Below, piece after piece: positions 6,748 through 6,795 of a stretch of 6,795 bases of DNA. Each line of letters starts with the position of its first letter. Within the stretch, counting starts at the first letter, position 1. Made by a program: the position numbers and the translations under genes. Origin of the DNA: Nitrospira defluvii (lineage in GTDB: Bacteria > Nitrospirota > Nitrospiria > Nitrospirales > Nitrospiraceae); contig JACQHN010000174.1 in NCBI GenBank assembly GCA_016199015.1, forward strand, positions 1-6,795. The letters are read 5' to 3'. The notes under the pieces were generated by a model. The model worked only from the letters and a program-made list of their open reading frames with translations, ran no database searches and had not been told where the DNA came from.

Positions 6748-6795
6748 CTTGCAGAGTTGGTGTGCGCAGAAAAGGATCACCGCACAGGATAAGTA

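Noticed and set aside
1..6795. tRNA, rRNA, CRISPR arrays, insertion sequences and attachment-site repeats
   Set aside because: No tRNA-like cloverleaf, regular spaced repeats, transposase frame or flanking direct repeats were seen by eye.

Overview
All supported genes in this window lie on the minus strand. The organism looks Gram-negative: three consecutive small proteins carry lipoprotein signal peptides, and a large esterase/phospholipase-like protein has an export signal. By eye, the acetyltransferase gene at the right end has GC near 58-60%, while the phospholipase gene at the left drops to about 47-50% in sampled lines. That suggests a moderately GC-rich host carrying a compositionally distinct accessory cassette. 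I cannot fix the genus.

Reading in the direction of transcription (right to left): at 5796-6653 is a complete GNAT-family acetyltransferase with a good ribosome binding site and a plausible sigma70-type promoter. At 5357-5671 is a decayed-looking patch: a 70-residue basic ORF of unknown function, followed 6 nt later by a 31-residue remnant. The remnant is the N-terminus of a protein family I recognise by its FVNVPFD..YEPLF motif. Directly after it, in another frame, come about 26 residues that look like the C-terminal strand of an outer-membrane barrel. The 280 nt at 5019-5298 hold no gene I can support and are presumably the leader or promoter region of the next operon.

The centre of interest is 1-5018, a compact four-gene operon. 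It encodes a 206-aa lipoprotein, a 201-aa lipoprotein (coupled to the first by an ATGA overlap), a 271-aa lipoprotein with a long disordered tail, and an exported patatin-like phospholipase that continues off the left edge. The second and third lipoproteins are clear relatives of each other: TST segment, GY[KR]R strand, low-complexity linker, D.YS strand and F.ATG.AA motif. The first shares a weaker G...R...P strand with them. The phospholipase keeps the patatin oxyanion motif, nucleophile serine and DGG aspartate, and adds at least 550 residues of helical C-terminal sequence.

My reading (inference) is a set of three membrane-anchored accessory proteins serving an exported lipid hydrolase. 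I do not recognise this set as a named system.
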